A DNA stretch of 51,298 nt from an uncultured Duncaniella sp. GTDB taxonomy: Bacteria; Bacteroidota; Bacteroidia; Bacteroidales; Muribaculaceae. Numbering within the stretch: position 1 is the first letter of the stretch; each line of letters starts with the position of its first letter. The notes beneath the pieces are model-generated. The model had not been told where the DNA came from. It made no database searches and worked only from the letters and a program-made list of their open reading frames with translations. Below are positions 49,649-51,298 of the stretch, piece by piece. The DNA lies in contig CAJTRI010000018.1 of assembly GCA_910578615.1 (NCBI GenBank), forward strand, positions 1 to 51,298, read 5' to 3'. Both the position numbers and the translations under genes were made by a program.

Positions 49649-50005
49649 CTATCCGTTCTGGATGCTTATTGGGCCTGTCGCCACCACGAGTCCCGATGCT
49701 GTGAGCGAGTCAACCGAGATGTCGCCCTCGAACACTGCGGCCCGGGATATGTCGTAGAGCTGTCCGAGGAGTCCCTCCGGGCAGCTGACGATGTCCGCCC
49801 TGTCTGTCGCGTGGATCCCGGAACGGGCGCTTATGCCCCCTCTGACAAGGATGTCCACGACGGGGCGCCGGCACAGTGTAGAGGTGACGACCTGTCCGGC
49901 GTCACCCGCAGTCAAGAGATCCCTCCCGTCGTGCGGCCTGACGTTGTCGAACGTCGCCGTGCCGTCCCACCTGATGTATCTGTCTTTGTCTTTGCTTTGT
50001 TCCAT
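49649..50005 (-). CDS. 118-aa phage protein of unknown function
   Basis: 118 residues that I do not recognise. It starts MEQSKDKDRYIRWDGTATFD and has repeating beta-like units around VVDILVRGGISARSG and AAVFEGDISVDSLTASG. The C-terminal 20 residues are nearly the same as the fragment at the left edge of the window. Its place between a tail-type gene and the lysis genes suggests a small structural or fibre-linked protein. Confidence 0.75.
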   Translation of the reverse strand: MEQSKDKDRYIRWDGTATFDNVRPHDGRDLLTAGDAGQVVTSTLCRRPVVDILVRGGISARSGIHATDRADIVSCPEGLLGQLYDISRAAVFEGDISVDSLTASGLVVATGPISIQNG

Positions 50006-50053
50006 TGTCTTTCTTTTTGTTTTCTGTATGTTACCGTTGTTGTCTTTGTCTGT

Positions 50054-51298
50054 TCAGAATCTCGCCGTCCATATGCCTGTCGCCCTGTCGAGCACGAGGG
50101 TTCCCTTCTTGGAGCCTTTGACTACCATGTTGCGGGCGGTGGTTCCCAGCCCTATCTCGAGGGTGTAGGAGGTGCCGTATGAGGCAGCCTCGGCGTTGTC
50201 GAGGAGGAACGCCCTGCCTTCCGGCGGGAAGTGCACCTCCATGGTTCTGCGGGAACCGTCGGTGGGCGCGTTCTGCACGCTGCCCCGGATCTCGGTGTCG
50301 ACAAGGTACTCCCTCGTTCCGGCGTGGTCGGCGTAGGCCCGCACGGTCGGGAAGACGTCGACGTGCACCGCCGGCGTGTACCTGAGCCTGTAAGCGAGTC
50401 TCTGGAGGTCTATGCTGCCGCGTCCCCCCTGCGTGGATAGCACGACGTCCTCCGTCCCGGCCTCCACCTCCGCCGCGATCTCCGCGTAGACCCTGTGCTC
50501 GGTGAGCACGAGCCGCGCCGAGGGCCTGTCCTCGTAGTAGAGGGTCGACCACGGCGATGGAGGCGCCGTGCCCCTGACGCCGCGCCCGCCTCCGAGGGCC
50601 ACCGCGTCAGGGAGCCTCGCGCCAAGCATGGCGAGTACCCTGACCTCCGTGCCGGGGGCGATGTGGAACCCGAGGTCGGTCATGGCGGTGTCCAGTCTCT
50701 CGGCCTCGAGCCCGCAGTCGAGCGAGACCTCCATGACCGACCTGCCGGCGGCCGCCCCGTCCGACACCGGCTCCTGCGGCTGGAAGAACCGCGTGTTGGC
50801 GGACGACGCGGCCTGTGCCGACGACGCCGTGGTGACGGCCAGCGTGAGGTACATGGAACCCATGTCCGAGGCGGCGTCCGGCCTTATGTCCTCCAGCCGC
50901 AGGCTTCCGTCCCCCGCGTCGGGGAACGAGAGCACGGCCCTCAGGTAGGACGGCGCGTTGCTCACCCTCATCGCGGAGGGCATCTCCAGCCTGACGGGGC
51001 AGACCGCCCCGTGGTCGTAGCCGGCCCAGTCCGAGAGGCGGTACGCCTCGGAAGCGCCGCCTTTGGGATACAGATAGTCCCAGCCGAACCACGATGTCTG
51101 GTCGCCGGGCGCGGCGGGCAGGGCCAGCCCGCAGTCACCGTCATGGCCGGAACCGGGGGGATACCTCGCCCTCCACCAGTCCGGGTCGTTTCCCGGAACA
51201 CTCGCGAACGGGCCGTTGTAGTACTGCACGGGCTTGTACCTCGCCCATCTGTTTATCCTGTCGTGGTGCTGTTCTATGAGGCTGCCGAGGTCGTAGCC
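50054..51298 (-). CDS. GC-rich phage tail-type protein (partial, right edge)
   Basis: At least 414 codons; the frame is open to the window edge, so the true start is beyond it. The GTG at 51229 is inside the gene, because the 23 codons before it are a sensible continuation (SLIEQHHDRINRWARYKP, a phrase typical of structural proteins in Bacteroidetes phages). Many beta-rich stretches (LRYTPAVHVDVFPTVRAYAD) and a C-terminus GTLVLDRATGIWTARF are seen. The DNA is far richer in G+C than the rest of the window, with nearly all third positions G or C. A tail-tip or receptor-related role is inference. Confidence 0.75.
   Translation of the reverse strand, partial: GYDLGSLIEQHHDRINRWARYKPVQYYNGPFASVPGNDPDWWRARYPPGSGHDGDCGLALPAAPGDQTSWFGWDYLYPKGGASEAYRLSDWAGYDHGAVCPVRLEMPSAMRVSNAPSYLRAVLSFPDAGDGSLRLEDIRPDAASDMGSMYLTLAVTTASSAQAASSANTRFFQPQEPVSDGAAAGRSVMEVSLDCGLEAERLDTAMTDLGFHIAPGTEVRVLAMLGARLPDAVALGGGRGVRGTAPPSPWSTLYYEDRPSARLVLTEHRVYAEIAAEVEAGTEDVVLSTQGGRGSIDLQRLAYRLRYTPAVHVDVFPTVRAYADHAGTREYLVDTEIRGSVQNAPTDGSRRTMEVHFPPEGRAFLLDNAEAASYGTSYTLEIGLGTTARNMVVKGSKKGTLVLDRATGIWTARF

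Larger units (their letters stand above)
47956..51298 (-). mobile_element. Prophage end with lysis and tail-type genes
   Basis: From the point where the Crp/Fnr frame is broken to the right edge, all genes run on the minus strand toward the junction: tail-type gene, 118-aa gene, holin-like, endolysin, spanin. No integrase or transposase is in the window, so the type of integration is open. The truncation of a protein gene rather than a tRNA would fit a Mu-like transposing phage or a site in the gene itself. The inner boundary is taken from the broken reading frame and is good to about 20 bases. Confidence 0.8.

Noticed and set aside
50031..51092. Long alternative frames in the GC-rich tail gene
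   Set aside because: They arise because high G+C removes stop codons. The chosen frame joins a sensible upstream continuation to the window edge and has normal residue composition; the others are Arg/Gly/Pro/His-rich.

Overview
The window looks like a chromosomal segment of a Bacteroidales bacterium, most likely a Muribaculaceae-type (S24-7) gut or oral relative; the family-level call is inference. The support is a MurF-alanine racemase fusion, type III glutamine synthetase, LL-diaminopimelate aminotransferase, a DUF2027-Smr protein, type IX secretion parts (PorV and a PorE-like OmpA lipoprotein), and many promoters of the Bacteroidetes type (TTTG, about 20 bases, TAnnTTTG). No rRNA, tRNA or CRISPR array was seen.

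Layout. Bases 1-222 hold the last 20 codons of a phage-type gene running into the window, then hairpins and short repeats. Next come a secreted protein with a T9SS-like C-terminus (290-1270) and a dapF-dapL-glnN operon (1551-5901) for diaminopimelate synthesis and ammonia assimilation. A sigma-54-type two-component pair (6045-8674), a PorE-like lipoprotein (8817-10790) and a small membrane protein follow. Bases 11415-18109 are a uronate operon, kduD, an EIIC-like transporter, kduI, nfnA, nfnB and kdgK. Its KduI carries a signal peptide, which suggests isomerisation in the periplasm before import. Divergent to it run aroE, yeiH and comEC. A lipoprotein-GSCFA-murF/alr operon, a K+/H+ antiporter, a PurF-like enzyme and a B3/B4-tsaC-acetyltransferase operon follow. 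Then come an RlmD/TrmA-family m5U methyltransferase, porV-ispF, and a polyferredoxin-thyA-folA operon. A long minus-strand operon (acyltransferase, phosphoesterase, tex, folK, DUF2027-Smr, EFR1 ferredoxin) fills 39037-45887. A TetR regulator and a lipoprotein precede the right-hand element.

From about 47956 to the right edge lies the end of a prophage. It cuts off a Crp/Fnr regulator after its N-terminal part. It then carries, all pointing toward the junction, a very GC-rich tail-type gene, a 118-aa gene, a holin-like gene, a GH108 endolysin and a candidate one-molecule spanin. The last 20 codons of the 118-aa gene match the fragment at the left edge in inverted orientation (69 of 72 bases), so two related phage ends face each other across about 49.6 kb of host DNA.

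The most unusual signal is in the leader of the m5U methyltransferase (32878-32997). A strong hairpin carries a perfect tRNA T-arm-like loop with the G53-C61 pair and is followed by a T-run, all inside a 24-codon ORF. This suggests that the enzyme may recognise its own mRNA. Other points of interest are the periplasmic KduI with an orphan EIIC, Nfn genes inside that operon, promoters placed so close to the ATG that the mRNAs should be leaderless, and a NapH-NapG-like fusion.
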